This document shows, in pieces, positions 24,249-33,148 of a stretch of 57,055 nt of DNA. Location of the stretch: positions 1 to 57,055 of the forward strand of contig JBIIHL010000002.1 in the NCBI GenBank assembly GCA_044235825.1, in the 5' to 3' direction. Origin of the DNA: CANGYM01 sp044235825. GTDB taxonomy: Bacteria > Pseudomonadota > Alphaproteobacteria > JAJTHO01 > CANGYM01. The notes beneath the pieces were generated by a model. That model worked only from the letters and a program-made list of their open reading frames with translations, was not told the DNA's origin and did not search any database. The first letter of the stretch is position 1, and every line of letters starts with the position of its first letter. Both the position numbers and the translations under genes were made by a program.

Positions 24249-25478
24249 ATGCGTTTGGTTTTAAAATTTGGGGGAACCTCTGTGGCCGACGTGGGTCGTA
24301 TGCGCCATGTCGCCACCATTGTCGCCCGTGAAATCCAAGCCGGCCACGAGGTCGCCGTGGTGGTATCCGCCATGGCCGGCACCACCAACCAACTGGTGCG
24401 CTGGGTCGAAGAGGCCAGCCCCATCCATGACCCAAGGGAATATGACGCTGTGGTTTCCACGGGGGAGCAGGTCACCGCCGGATTGATGGCGCTGCTTTTA
24501 CAGGACCACGGCTTGACGGCCCGCTCTTGGTTGGGGTGGCAGATTCCCATTCGCACATCCGCCCTGCACGCCAAGGCCCGCATTTTGGGCATTGAGGGCA
24601 AAGACCTTGTGGCCTCTATGGCCCGCGGAGAGGTTCCTGTGGTGGCCGGCTTTCAGGGGGTCGCCCCCGATGGACGCATCACAACGGTGGGACGGGGCGG
24701 CAGTGATACAGCGGCTGTGGCCTTGGCGGCGGCATTAAAGGCCGATCGCTGCGATATTTATACCGATGTTGACGGGGTTTATACCTGTGATCCGCGCATT
24801 GTGCCGGCGGCGCGGAAACTGCATACCATCAGTTATGAAGAAATGCTGGAAATGGCGTCTTTGGGGGCCAAAGTGCTGCAAACCCGTTCGGTGGAATTGG
24901 CCATGAAAGAAGGGGTTGCCGTTCAAGTGCGATCCAGTTTTACAGAAAGTGAGGGAACCATGGTGGTGGATGAAAGCCGCGTTTTGGAAAGTGAAGTGAT
25001 CCGCGGCGTCACCTATACACGGGACGAGGCCAAGGTGTCTTTGTTTAAGGTGGTGGATCAACCCGGGATCTCGGCGTCTTTGTTTGGTCGTCTCGCAGAT
25101 GCGGGAATCAACGTGGATATGATTGTGCAAACCAACGCAGGCGGCGATGGACGCACGGATATGACCTTTACCGTCACGCGCAGTGATGCGGCGCGGACCA
25201 AAGTGATTTTAGGCGAGCTCAAGGAAACCTTGGGCTATGATGCCTTGGATATCCGGCAAGATGTCGCCAAAATCAGCGTTGTGGGATTGGGCATGCGAAG
25301 CCATGTGGGTGTGGCGAAAAAAATGTTTGAAACCTTGGCCGATAAAAAAATCAACATTCAGGTGATTTCTACCTCTGAGATCAAAATCAGCGTTTTGATT
25401 GATGATGCCTATACCGAGCTGGCGGTCAGGTCCCTGCATACCGCCTATGGTCTGGATCACGGAACACCCGTTTTATGA
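24249..25478 (+). CDS. lysC: aspartokinase LysC
   Basis: Aspartokinase phosphorylates aspartate and opens lysine, threonine, methionine and diaminopimelate synthesis. The start is set at MRLVLKFGGTSV, which gives the KFGGTS motif at Lys6 as in the family; the longer frame adds 18 residues. Other marks are STGEQVTAGLMA, GRGGSDTAAVALAAAL, DIYTDVDGVYTCDP and a carboxyl pair of ACT domains (about 265-409), with SLFKVVDQPGISASLFGRLA and KISVVGLGMRSHVGVA, which bind lysine or threonine. Length 409 is typical. The stop overlaps the next gene by 4 bases. Confidence 0.96.
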   Translation: MRLVLKFGGTSVADVGRMRHVATIVAREIQAGHEVAVVVSAMAGTTNQLVRWVEEASPIHDPREYDAVVSTGEQVTAGLMALLLQDHGLTARSWLGWQIPIRTSALHAKARILGIEGKDLVASMARGEVPVVAGFQGVAPDGRITTVGRGGSDTAAVALAAALKADRCDIYTDVDGVYTCDPRIVPAARKLHTISYEEMLEMASLGAKVLQTRSVELAMKEGVAVQVRSSFTESEGTMVVDESRVLESEVIRGVTYTRDEAKVSLFKVVDQPGISASLFGRLADAGINVDMIVQTNAGGDGRTDMTFTVTRSDAARTKVILGELKETLGYDALDIRQDVAKISVVGLGMRSHVGVAKKMFETLADKKINIQVISTSEIKISVLIDDAYTELAVRSLHTAYGLDHGTPVL

Positions 25479-26437
25479 CCGTGAATCATCAGCGGGGCAC
25501 GGATTTTTTAGGGTGCCGTTATCCCATTTTGGGGGGGGGCATGACGTGGGTATCGGAACGCTCCCTTGTTTCCGCCCTGTCGAATGCTGGGGCTTTTGGG
25601 GTTTTGGCCTGTGGGGCCATGTCGCCAGAGCGACTGCGCGAAGAAATTCAGGCCACACGCGCCCTGACCGATCAGCCCTTTGGGGTCAATCTGATTTTGA
25701 TGCATCCGGAACTGGATACCCTGATTGATGTGGTTTGCGAGGAAAAAGTATCCCATCTGGTCTTTGCCGGCGGCATTCCGGCCAAAACCCACATCGATCG
25801 GGCCCATCAGGATCACGTGAAGGTCATGGGCTTTGCCCCCAATGCGGGCATTGCCAAAAAACTGGTCAAATCCGGCATTGATGCCCTGATTGTCGAAGGG
25901 CACGAAGCCGGCGGCCACATCGGCCCCGTCAGCACCACCGTTTTGGTCCAAGAGATTCTGGGCACCATCACAGAGGTTCCTGTTTTTGTGGCAGGTGGCA
26001 TCGGCAGCCGCAAGGCCATACAGGCGTATATGGACATGGGGGCCGCAGGCTGCCAGCTGGGAACCCGTTTTGTGTGCGCCACAGAATCCCGAGCGCACCC
26101 CAACTTTAAAGCGGCCTTTATCAAAGCCAGCGCCCGAGATGCCATTGTTTCCGTGCAACTGGATAAACGCTTTCCGGTGATTCCTGTCCGCGCCCTAAAA
26201 AATCAGGGGATGGACGATTTTGTAACGTTTCAACGACACGTCATTGATGAGGTAGACCGCGGCGCCCTGACCCTGAAAGAGGGTCAATTAAAAATTGAAC
26301 ATTACTGGGCCGGCGCCCTTCGCCGCGCGGTGATGGATGGGGATGTGGACACAGGATCCCTGATGTGCGGCCAAAGTGTGGGCATGGTCACACGGGAAGA
26401 ACCTGTTGCGGATATTTTGGCGGATTTGGTTGGATAA
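25475..26437 (+). CDS. nitronate monooxygenase / FabK-like flavoprotein
   Basis: An FMN-dependent TIM-barrel protein of 320 residues of the 2-nitropropane dioxygenase family. Seen: PILGGGMTWVSERSLVSALSNAGAFG at the start, PFGVNLI, FAPNAGIAKKLVKSGIDALI, EGHEAGGHIGP and VFVAGGIGSRKAIQAYMDMGA, with the flavin phosphate site LGTRFVCATES. Members oxidise nitronates, or reduce enoyl-ACP (FabK). The general family call is firm, the substrate is not. It overlaps lysC by ATGA and is convergent with mgtE 8 bases on. Confidence 0.85.
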   Translation: MTVNHQRGTDFLGCRYPILGGGMTWVSERSLVSALSNAGAFGVLACGAMSPERLREEIQATRALTDQPFGVNLILMHPELDTLIDVVCEEKVSHLVFAGGIPAKTHIDRAHQDHVKVMGFAPNAGIAKKLVKSGIDALIVEGHEAGGHIGPVSTTVLVQEILGTITEVPVFVAGGIGSRKAIQAYMDMGAAGCQLGTRFVCATESRAHPNFKAAFIKASARDAIVSVQLDKRFPVIPVRALKNQGMDDFVTFQRHVIDEVDRGALTLKEGQLKIEHYWAGALRRAVMDGDVDTGSLMCGQSVGMVTREEPVADILADLVG

Positions 26438-26445
26438 GACATCCA

Positions 26446-27798
26446 TCACACCAAAAACGCGCTGGCCAATCCCAAAAAGGCAAAAAAGCCAACAACATCC
26501 GTCACGGTGGTCAAAAACACTGTGGAGGACAGGGCCGGATCCAGGCCCATTTTCTTAAGACTCAGGGGGATCAAAGCCCCCGCCGCACTGGCCGCCACCA
26601 GATTGGCCAGCATGGCCGCCGCCATAACAATCCCCAGCTTGGCATTATGAAACCATAAATAGGTCACAACCCCGCTAAGGACCGCAAACACGGTGCCCAG
26701 CAACAGACCCGTCATGATTTCTTTGCTGACCACACTTAGCCGGTTTTCATTCCCGATATGACGCATGGCCAGTGCCCGCACGATGATGGTTAAGGTTTGG
26801 GTTCCCGAATTGCCCCCCATAGAGGCCACAATGGGCATCAAAACCGCCAAGGCCACCAAGCTGCTGATGGAATCCTGAAACTGAGAAATCACCAGTGATG
26901 CCAAAATGGCTGTGAGCAAATTCACAAACAACCACTGAAACCGGCCAAAAGCCGAACGCCACGCCGCTTTGTACACCTGACCGCTGGAGGATACACCGGC
27001 CAGACGCAAAAAATCTTCCTCAATTTCCCGATCAATGATGTGAACCACGTCATCCACGGTGATCATCCCCAAAATATGACCACTCTTATTCACCACAGGG
27101 GCCGAAACCAAGCCGTATTTTCGAAACAAAAAGGCCACGTTTTCCTGATCTTCTTCCGCGGGTATGGTGTGCAGCTGCGTTTCCATCAGCTCGGACAAAC
27201 TCTGACTGCGGCGCGATCGGATCAGGCGGGATAACGGCAACACGCCGAGGGGACGGTTTTTCGCATCCACAATAAACACATCATAAAAATCATCCGGCAA
27301 ATTGCGATGACTGCGCACGTAATCAATCATCTGGCCCACGTCCCAATGCTCGGGCGCGGTGACACAGTCGCGCTGCATCAATCGTCCGGCGGACTCTTCG
27401 GGATAAACCAGCGATTCTTCTAAAATCACACGCTCTTTGGATGGCAGGGCTGAAAGCAGCTGTTCTTTATCCTCGGGCCGAAAGGCCTCGATGATCTGAA
27501 CCGCATCATCCGTGTCCATCTGACGGAAGGCTTCTGTGAGGATCTTCTCGTCCAAATGGGGAATGATAATTTCGCGGGCAGGCTCGTTCAGATAGGTTAA
27601 AATGTCCGAGAGGGTATCGGCATCCAAACGGCAGGCAACATCCCGCTGATCTTCATCACTCAGGCTGTGAATCCATTCTGCGGCATCGGCGGGGTGCAGG
27701 GTCCTTAAAGCGGCCGGTAAAGCCATGCGGCTTTCCACCGTCTCTAAATCCAAAAGAGCCGATAAATGTTCAGGGGTCCATTCCTTTTCATCGGCCAT
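26446..27798 (-). CDS. mgtE: magnesium transporter MgtE
   Basis: A Mg2+ channel of 450 residues. The amino-terminal cytosolic superhelical domain (about 1-130, with LHPADAAEWIHSLSDEDQ) is followed by two CBS domains (135-255, GRLMQRDCVTAPE and VSAPVVNKSGHILGMITVDDVV) that sense cytosolic Mg2+. Five membrane segments follow, with the pore motif VASMGGNSGTQTLTIIVRALA. The gene is 6 bases from the end of maeB. Architecture complete. Confidence 0.95.
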   Translation of the reverse strand: MADEKEWTPEHLSALLDLETVESRMALPAALRTLHPADAAEWIHSLSDEDQRDVACRLDADTLSDILTYLNEPAREIIIPHLDEKILTEAFRQMDTDDAVQIIEAFRPEDKEQLLSALPSKERVILEESLVYPEESAGRLMQRDCVTAPEHWDVGQMIDYVRSHRNLPDDFYDVFIVDAKNRPLGVLPLSRLIRSRRSQSLSELMETQLHTIPAEEDQENVAFLFRKYGLVSAPVVNKSGHILGMITVDDVVHIIDREIEEDFLRLAGVSSSGQVYKAAWRSAFGRFQWLFVNLLTAILASLVISQFQDSISSLVALAVLMPIVASMGGNSGTQTLTIIVRALAMRHIGNENRLSVVSKEIMTGLLLGTVFAVLSGVVTYLWFHNAKLGIVMAAAMLANLVAASAAGALIPLSLKKMGLDPALSSTVFLTTVTDVVGFFAFLGLASAFLV

Positions 27799-27804
27799 GC
27801 CCCC

Positions 27805-30069
27805 CTACCCTTCTGCATCAACAACCGCAATGGCTGCCATATTCACAAGGCCCCGCGCGGTGATGGAGGGCGTTGCCACATACGCCGGACGATCCACACC
27901 CAGCAACAGGGGGCCGATGGGCAATCCCTCTCCCAGCGCCTTGGTCATGGTATAGGCAATGTTGGCCGCATCCAGTGACGGCATCACCAGAAAATTGGCC
28001 TCCCCCGCAAAGGCGGAATCAGGGAAAATACGATCCCGCACTGTTGTATCCAGGGCCGCATCGGCATGCATTTCGCCCTCTACGGGGAACGTGGGATCTT
28101 TTTCCAGCAACAGTTCCCGAACACGGGCCATTTTTTTGGCAGAGGGCAATTTGCTGCTGCCGAAATTGGAATGGGATAACAGGGCCACCTTGGGCTCCAA
28201 ACCAAACCGGCGAATTTGATCCGCACCCAAAAAGATCATATCCACCAGATCTTCTGCGCTGGGATCGGGATTCACGTAGGTATCGGAAAAAAAGTAAACG
28301 CCCCGCGGCAAAATCAGAATGGACAGGGCCGAGCAACGTTTCACCCCCGCCTTTAGGCCAATAATGCGGTTAATGTGCTTCAGGCTTTCCTGATACGATC
28401 CCCGAATTCCACACAGCATGGCATCGGCTTGGCCGCTCTTTACCAGTAAGGCGGCCAGAACCGTTGTGTCGGTGCCCACAATAAACTGGGCTTTGTCTGG
28501 CGAAACCCCATGACGGGCGGTAATCTGGTGATACATGCGCCAGTGTTGGGCATAATCCGGATTATGGGCGGGATCCACCACATCACAATGGGGGCCGATT
28601 TGAATTTTTAATCCCAACTGTTCCAGACGGCCTTCAATCATGGCGGGGTCCCCGATAAACACAGGTCGGGCCAACCCCTCGTCCACCAGAATCTGACCTG
28701 CCCGCAACACGCGGTCATCGTCGCCTTCGGCAAAGACAATTTTTTTGCCGCTGCCGCGGGCCCGCTCGAACACCGGACGCATCAACAGGCCAGAGCGGAT
28801 CACAAACTGATTCAGCCCCTGAATATAGGCCTTGATATCGGAAAGGGGCCGTTTCGCCACCCCCGAGTCCATAGCCGCCTGAGCCACCGCCGCCGTAATA
28901 TGGACATACAAACGGGGATCAAAGGGTTTAGGAATCAAATAATCCCGCCCGAAAATCATGGATTCGGCACTGTTATAGGCGCGGGCGACCACTTCGGATG
29001 GCTCGGCCTTGGCCAGATCCGCAATGGCCTTTACACACGCAATTTTCATGGCATCGTTGATGCAGGTGGCCCCCACATCCAGCGCCCCACGAAAAATATA
29101 GGGAAAGCACAATACATTGTTGACCTGATTGGGATAATCCGACCGACCGGTGGCAATAATGGCGTCGGGACGGGCCGCCTTTGTCAGGGACGGAAGAATC
29201 TCAGGATCCGGATTGGCCAGCGCAAAAACGATGGGGTTTTGATTCATGCCTTTGAGCCATTCGGGCTTGAGCACATTGGGGGCGCTGAGGCCCAGAAAAA
29301 TATCCACCCCGACGAGGGCTTCCTCCAACGTCCGCGCTGATGTGCCAGAGGCAAATTTACTGAGAAAAGGATTCATGCCCTCTTCCCGACCGCGATAAAC
29401 CACACCATAAAGATCGGTGACAATAATGTTGTCCCGTGGCAGCCCCAATTTCACCAGCATATCCAAACATGCCAAGGCCGCCGCCCCGCCGCCGGAGGTT
29501 GTCAGTTTGACGGTTTCCAGGGTTTTTCCCGCCACCTCAATGGCATTCACCAACGCCGCCGCCACAATGATGGCCGTGCCATGCTGATCGTCATGAAAAA
29601 CCGGAATGTCTAACTTCGCCGCCAGCGCCTGTTCCACCAGAAAACAATCGGGGGCTTTGATATCCTCTAAATTGATCCCACCAAACGTGGGGGCCAGCGA
29701 TGCCACGATATCAATCAATTTGCTGGGATCCTGTTCATCAATTTCGATATCAAAACAATCAATGTTGGCAAATTTTTTAAACAAAACGGCCTTGCCCTCC
29801 ATCACGGGCTTGGCCGCTTTGGGGCCGATGTTACCTAGGCCCAAAACTGCGGTTCCGTTGCTGATGACGGCCACCAAGTTGCGGCGGTTGGTGTAACGGA
29901 AAATGGCCTCTTCATCATCCACAATGGCCAGACAGGGGGCAGCCACCCCTGGGGAATAGGCCAGAGCCAGATCCCTTTGATTGCTCAGATTTTTCGTGGG
30001 TTTGATTTCCAGCTTCCCAGGCCGTGGAAACTCGTGATAATTTAACGCCGCATCATCCAACTTTGTCAT
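27805..30069 (-). CDS. maeB: NADP-dependent malic enzyme MaeB
   Basis: A two-domain protein of 754 residues. The malic enzyme part (about 1-430) oxidatively decarboxylates malate to pyruvate: PGKLEIKPTKNLSNQRDLALAYSPG-like start, catalytic DDQHGTAIIVAAAL, and Rossmann NAD(P) segments. The carboxyl part (430-754) is a phosphotransacetylase-like domain, seen in MaeB proteins as a regulatory domain: VFAEGDDDRVLRAGQIL and GSYQESLKHINRIIGL. The start is set at MTKLDDAALNYHEF. The longer frame would add 61 residues from within ribH. It overlaps the ribH stop by ATGA. Confidence 0.95.
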   Translation of the reverse strand: MTKLDDAALNYHEFPRPGKLEIKPTKNLSNQRDLALAYSPGVAAPCLAIVDDEEAIFRYTNRRNLVAVISNGTAVLGLGNIGPKAAKPVMEGKAVLFKKFANIDCFDIEIDEQDPSKLIDIVASLAPTFGGINLEDIKAPDCFLVEQALAAKLDIPVFHDDQHGTAIIVAAALVNAIEVAGKTLETVKLTTSGGGAAALACLDMLVKLGLPRDNIIVTDLYGVVYRGREEGMNPFLSKFASGTSARTLEEALVGVDIFLGLSAPNVLKPEWLKGMNQNPIVFALANPDPEILPSLTKAARPDAIIATGRSDYPNQVNNVLCFPYIFRGALDVGATCINDAMKIACVKAIADLAKAEPSEVVARAYNSAESMIFGRDYLIPKPFDPRLYVHITAAVAQAAMDSGVAKRPLSDIKAYIQGLNQFVIRSGLLMRPVFERARGSGKKIVFAEGDDDRVLRAGQILVDEGLARPVFIGDPAMIEGRLEQLGLKIQIGPHCDVVDPAHNPDYAQHWRMYHQITARHGVSPDKAQFIVGTDTTVLAALLVKSGQADAMLCGIRGSYQESLKHINRIIGLKAGVKRCSALSILILPRGVYFFSDTYVNPDPSAEDLVDMIFLGADQIRRFGLEPKVALLSHSNFGSSKLPSAKKMARVRELLLEKDPTFPVEGEMHADAALDTTVRDRIFPDSAFAGEANFLVMPSLDAANIAYTMTKALGEGLPIGPLLLGVDRPAYVATPSITARGLVNMAAIAVVDAEG

Positions 30070-30482
30070 TGTGAATCCCTTTGATGAATCATGGCTAGGC
30101 AAGCCTCCGCTGCATAGCCGCCTTTGTTTTTTTTGGTGGGATGGGCGCGTTCTATGGCCTGATCCCAGTTTTCTGTTGTTAAAATGCCATTGATGATCAT
30201 GATGTTTTTGGACAAAGCCAGTGTCATCAATCCATTGGCACTGGTTTGGCACACCACATCATAATGGCTGGTTTCCCCGCGAATCACGCATCCCAAGGCA
30301 AGATAGCCATCAAAGGCCGAAGAGGCCCCCGCCATGGCCAAGGGAATTTCCAGCGCCCCCGGGACATCCTGAACCTGATAATGGGCCCCTTTGTCCTTTA
30401 AAACGGCGGAGGCCCCCTCTAGCAAAAGATCCGCAATCTGACGATAAAAGGTAGCGCGTACAATCAAAATACGGGACATCAT
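30066..30482 (-). CDS. ribH: 6,7-dimethyl-8-ribityllumazine synthase RibH
   Basis: This enzyme joins the ribityl-pyrimidine and dihydroxybutanone phosphate to form the riboflavin precursor. Motifs: VPGALEIPLA (VPGxxEIP signature), LALGCVIRGETSHYD with the catalytic His, and NGILTTENWDQAIERA. The protein (138 residues from the ATG at 30482) is somewhat shorter than usual; two consecutive ATG codons could serve. A TTG six codons upstream is less likely. Neither has a clear Shine-Dalgarno. The stop couples to maeB. Other rib genes are not nearby. Confidence 0.9.
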   Translation of the reverse strand: MMSRILIVRATFYRQIADLLLEGASAVLKDKGAHYQVQDVPGALEIPLAMAGASSAFDGYLALGCVIRGETSHYDVVCQTSANGLMTLALSKNIMIINGILTTENWDQAIERAHPTKKNKGGYAAEACLAMIHQRDSQ

Positions 30483-30523
30483 GGGTAAAGCCAGAGACAA
30501 CAGACAAAAATCAGATTGAGAGG

Positions 30524-32188
30524 TTAAGAGGCAGCGGGATGCGGGAAAAAAGCCAGCGATAGCTTCATCGCATCCCCCTGCGCCAACTCTACATCAAGTT
30601 TTATATGTTGGCTATACTGTCGTGCCAAACTGGTAATTCCAGGCAAGGCTGTCAGATCCCGTGGCAAGGTGTGAAACGCGTCTTTGCTGAGAACAAACAC
30701 CACATCCAAAACACCATACCCCTTTAAAAGCTTAAGGGTCATTTCAACCTCGCTTTTCGGCTGAACACATAACACAATCAACGACAGGAGCATTTTTAGA
30801 GCATCCTCAAACAGCTTTTGAGGCAACATCACATCAGATCCACCGCTGTGGTTTAAGGAAATTGAAACCCCTTTGTAATGAAACTGACTTTGAAACGCGG
30901 GAATGATGGCATCCATCATATCCAAAACAGAGGCCGTCACCATGGATTTTTGATTGGGGTGCCCTGCAACACCATCGTCTGTGGCGCTTTCCCCAAGATG
31001 CCCCCCTGTACCGATTGAGGACGATGCCATGGGCAAAAGAGACAAAACAAACGCCCCATCCGGCAAAGAGCGCAAACTATAACGCAGAATCCTTCCATGA
31101 TTAAAACGAAACATGCCATGATGTGGCTTTTGCCCCATAAAGCGGCTGAGCAATCGTTTTTGAAACGCAGGCCAACGATGTCCAGAAAGATGCCTGAGAA
31201 GCAATGGTTTAAGAAATTCCAGAAGATCATGCAGGCGCATGCCCTCGTAAGACTCTTTGGACGCATCCAAACACAAAAGATCGTAACACGCTGTATTCAT
31301 TCTTTGAATCCGACCATCCGATCCCCAGATCAGCAAACCCTCTTCCAAATCCTGAATCACCGATTCATGGACAGAAAGCAGGGTTTTATAATTCCGCTCC
31401 AGAGCCAAACGATCTGTCACATTTTCATAGGAAAAGAAAATCCCCCCCAAGGGATGCGGAATGATGGTAATTTTAATGGTGCGTTCATCCGGCAAATGCC
31501 ACAAGGTTTGCTTGGGCTCGAGCAAAGATGTGAACATCCCCACGTATTCTTTGCGCATATTTTGAAAATCCAGGGATTCTGGCATCATGCGACACCGGCG
31601 CAGCTGATCCAAAAATTCGCCTATTGTGGGGCTTTGGGACAGCCACTCTTCCTCAAGCTTCCACATTTGCACAAAGGCATGGTTATAAAACTGCAGGGTG
31701 CGCCCAGCCCCAAAAATAGCCACCGCAGACCCCAGAAATTCGTAAATATCTTGTGATGCCTGAATGTGACGCTCTAAGACACTTTGTAAATCTTCCACAG
31801 CGCTGTAATCACTGGCATAGCCCACCACGGCCTCGCCATCCAGTGTAGGAATTTCGGTAATTTCATATAAACGGCGCTTTCCCCCCACGATGACCGTTGC
31901 GGTGGTGGATTGAGGGGCATCCCGCTCTAAGGCTGCCTTGGCCAAAACACACGCATCCCCATCGCCATAAAAAGGAATCTGTTTTTGAAGAACATGTTCT
32001 GGTGTTGTTTCAAAAACATCAGCGTAGGCAAAATTGCAATACTGGAGCACCATGCCTTTATCGCGAATCCAAGACGGTAAGGGGGATTTGTCTAACAAAA
32101 AACGAATTTTTCTCTGCCGCTGAACATCCCCGGCCGATTCACGACGCGCACCAAAAACCATCAAAATTTTATCAATCAAAGACGACAT
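30524..32188 (-). CDS. PAS-domain sensor protein with a degenerate kinase-like end
   Basis: A protein of 554 residues with at least three PAS-like units: about 24-135 (IRFLLDKSPLPSWIRDKGMVLQYCNFAYADVF-like), 145-270 (DIYEFLGSAVAIFGAGRTLQFYN) and 275-390 (VIQDLEEGLLIWGSDGRIQRMN). The layout matches alphaproteobacterial multi-PAS histidine kinases, DivL-like in form. No phospho-accepting His box is visible, and the carboxyl region (400-554) lacks N and G boxes, retaining only a weak ATPase-like pattern (LPQKLFEDALKMLLSL). It probably does not have kinase activity. It could act as a scaffold or signal integrator. No membrane segment. Not in an obvious operon. Confidence 0.65.
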   Translation of the reverse strand: MSSLIDKILMVFGARRESAGDVQRQRKIRFLLDKSPLPSWIRDKGMVLQYCNFAYADVFETTPEHVLQKQIPFYGDGDACVLAKAALERDAPQSTTATVIVGGKRRLYEITEIPTLDGEAVVGYASDYSAVEDLQSVLERHIQASQDIYEFLGSAVAIFGAGRTLQFYNHAFVQMWKLEEEWLSQSPTIGEFLDQLRRCRMMPESLDFQNMRKEYVGMFTSLLEPKQTLWHLPDERTIKITIIPHPLGGIFFSYENVTDRLALERNYKTLLSVHESVIQDLEEGLLIWGSDGRIQRMNTACYDLLCLDASKESYEGMRLHDLLEFLKPLLLRHLSGHRWPAFQKRLLSRFMGQKPHHGMFRFNHGRILRYSLRSLPDGAFVLSLLPMASSSIGTGGHLGESATDDGVAGHPNQKSMVTASVLDMMDAIIPAFQSQFHYKGVSISLNHSGGSDVMLPQKLFEDALKMLLSLIVLCVQPKSEVEMTLKLLKGYGVLDVVFVLSKDAFHTLPRDLTALPGITSLARQYSQHIKLDVELAQGDAMKLSLAFFPHPAAS

Positions 32189-32285
32189 AGGAATTTCAGA
32201 TTAACAATACCCATCACGATACAACAGTATGATCTTAGCAAGGGAAGATTGCGATTGCTTTAATCATTTTATATCTCCATCACTT

Positions 32286-33140
32286 TTAAGGCCAGACCCA
32301 CAGAGCAGGGTATTGGCCTTTCAAAGCCCGAGAGGCAACAGCCGCCTGATCCTGTGTTTCATAAACACCAAAGCACGCGCTGCCACTGCCCGATAAACGG
32401 GCCAAACGGCAACCTGTTGTTTTCCGCAAGGACTGCAAAACACCCGCAATCACTGGGGCCTGTTGACAGGCCAGAGATTCAAAAGCATTGTGGGTGGCCC
32501 AAATATCTTTCATGTTTTTGATTGATTGTTCTCCACAATATTTTGATTTTTCAAAAGAAAGCTTTTCAAACATCATCTTTGTTGACAGCGCAACACCAGG
32601 AAAAACAATCACCAGAGGAGGCGTGACAACATCGGGAGTTACGGTCAGGCGATCCCCCGTTCCCTCCATAATCGCGTTTTGGGACAAAAGACAAACGGGC
32701 ACGTCTGATCCTATGGATTTTCCGATGGATAGGATCTTTTCCTCATGTAAAGGATGAATGTTTTGAAGCAACCTCAGGGCCCCCGCCGCATTGGCAGAGG
32801 CACTGCCCAGTCCCGCCCCCACGGGGACCGTTTTATTCAGCTGCCACCGGCCAGCCACAGGGTGACCTAGGGCCGCCTCAAACGCTGTGTGGGCCCGCAG
32901 GATGCTGTTGGTGTTATCGGTGGGCACAGCCCCCGCAAAAGGGCCTGTGACCTGCAGGCGCTGGGTTTCTTTTGACTGGGGCTCCCCCGCCCTTAAAGAC
33001 ATTTCGCCCTCTGGATGAAACGATAAAGCGTCCCCTCCCCCCACAAAAACAACCAAACTTTGCAGGTTATGATAACCATCGCTTCTTTTTGAAATGACGT
33101 GAAGATTAAGGTTTATCTTAATAGGACAGATGAATTCCAT
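32286..33140 (-). CDS. ispE: 4-diphosphocytidyl-2-C-methyl-D-erythritol kinase IspE
   Basis: A GHMP kinase of 284 residues in the MEP isoprenoid pathway. Key segments: KINLNLHVISKRSDGYHNL near 8-26, the ATP loop PVGAGLGSASANAAG (106-120), SIGSDVPVCLL and LSGSGSACFG near the end. Length is typical. It follows ubiH after 8 bases in the same direction, so the fliP-ubiA-ubiH-ispE genes form a close same-strand series. The 97 bases between its end and the PAS gene direction show nothing remarkable. Confidence 0.94.
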   Translation of the reverse strand: MEFICPIKINLNLHVISKRSDGYHNLQSLVVFVGGGDALSFHPEGEMSLRAGEPQSKETQRLQVTGPFAGAVPTDNTNSILRAHTAFEAALGHPVAGRWQLNKTVPVGAGLGSASANAAGALRLLQNIHPLHEEKILSIGKSIGSDVPVCLLSQNAIMEGTGDRLTVTPDVVTPPLVIVFPGVALSTKMMFEKLSFEKSKYCGEQSIKNMKDIWATHNAFESLACQQAPVIAGVLQSLRKTTGCRLARLSGSGSACFGVYETQDQAAVASRALKGQYPALWVWP

Positions 33141-33148
33141 GGCCCACT

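Noticed and set aside
30883..31756. Plus-strand open frames inside the PAS gene
   Set aside because: Antisense shadows with no family features.
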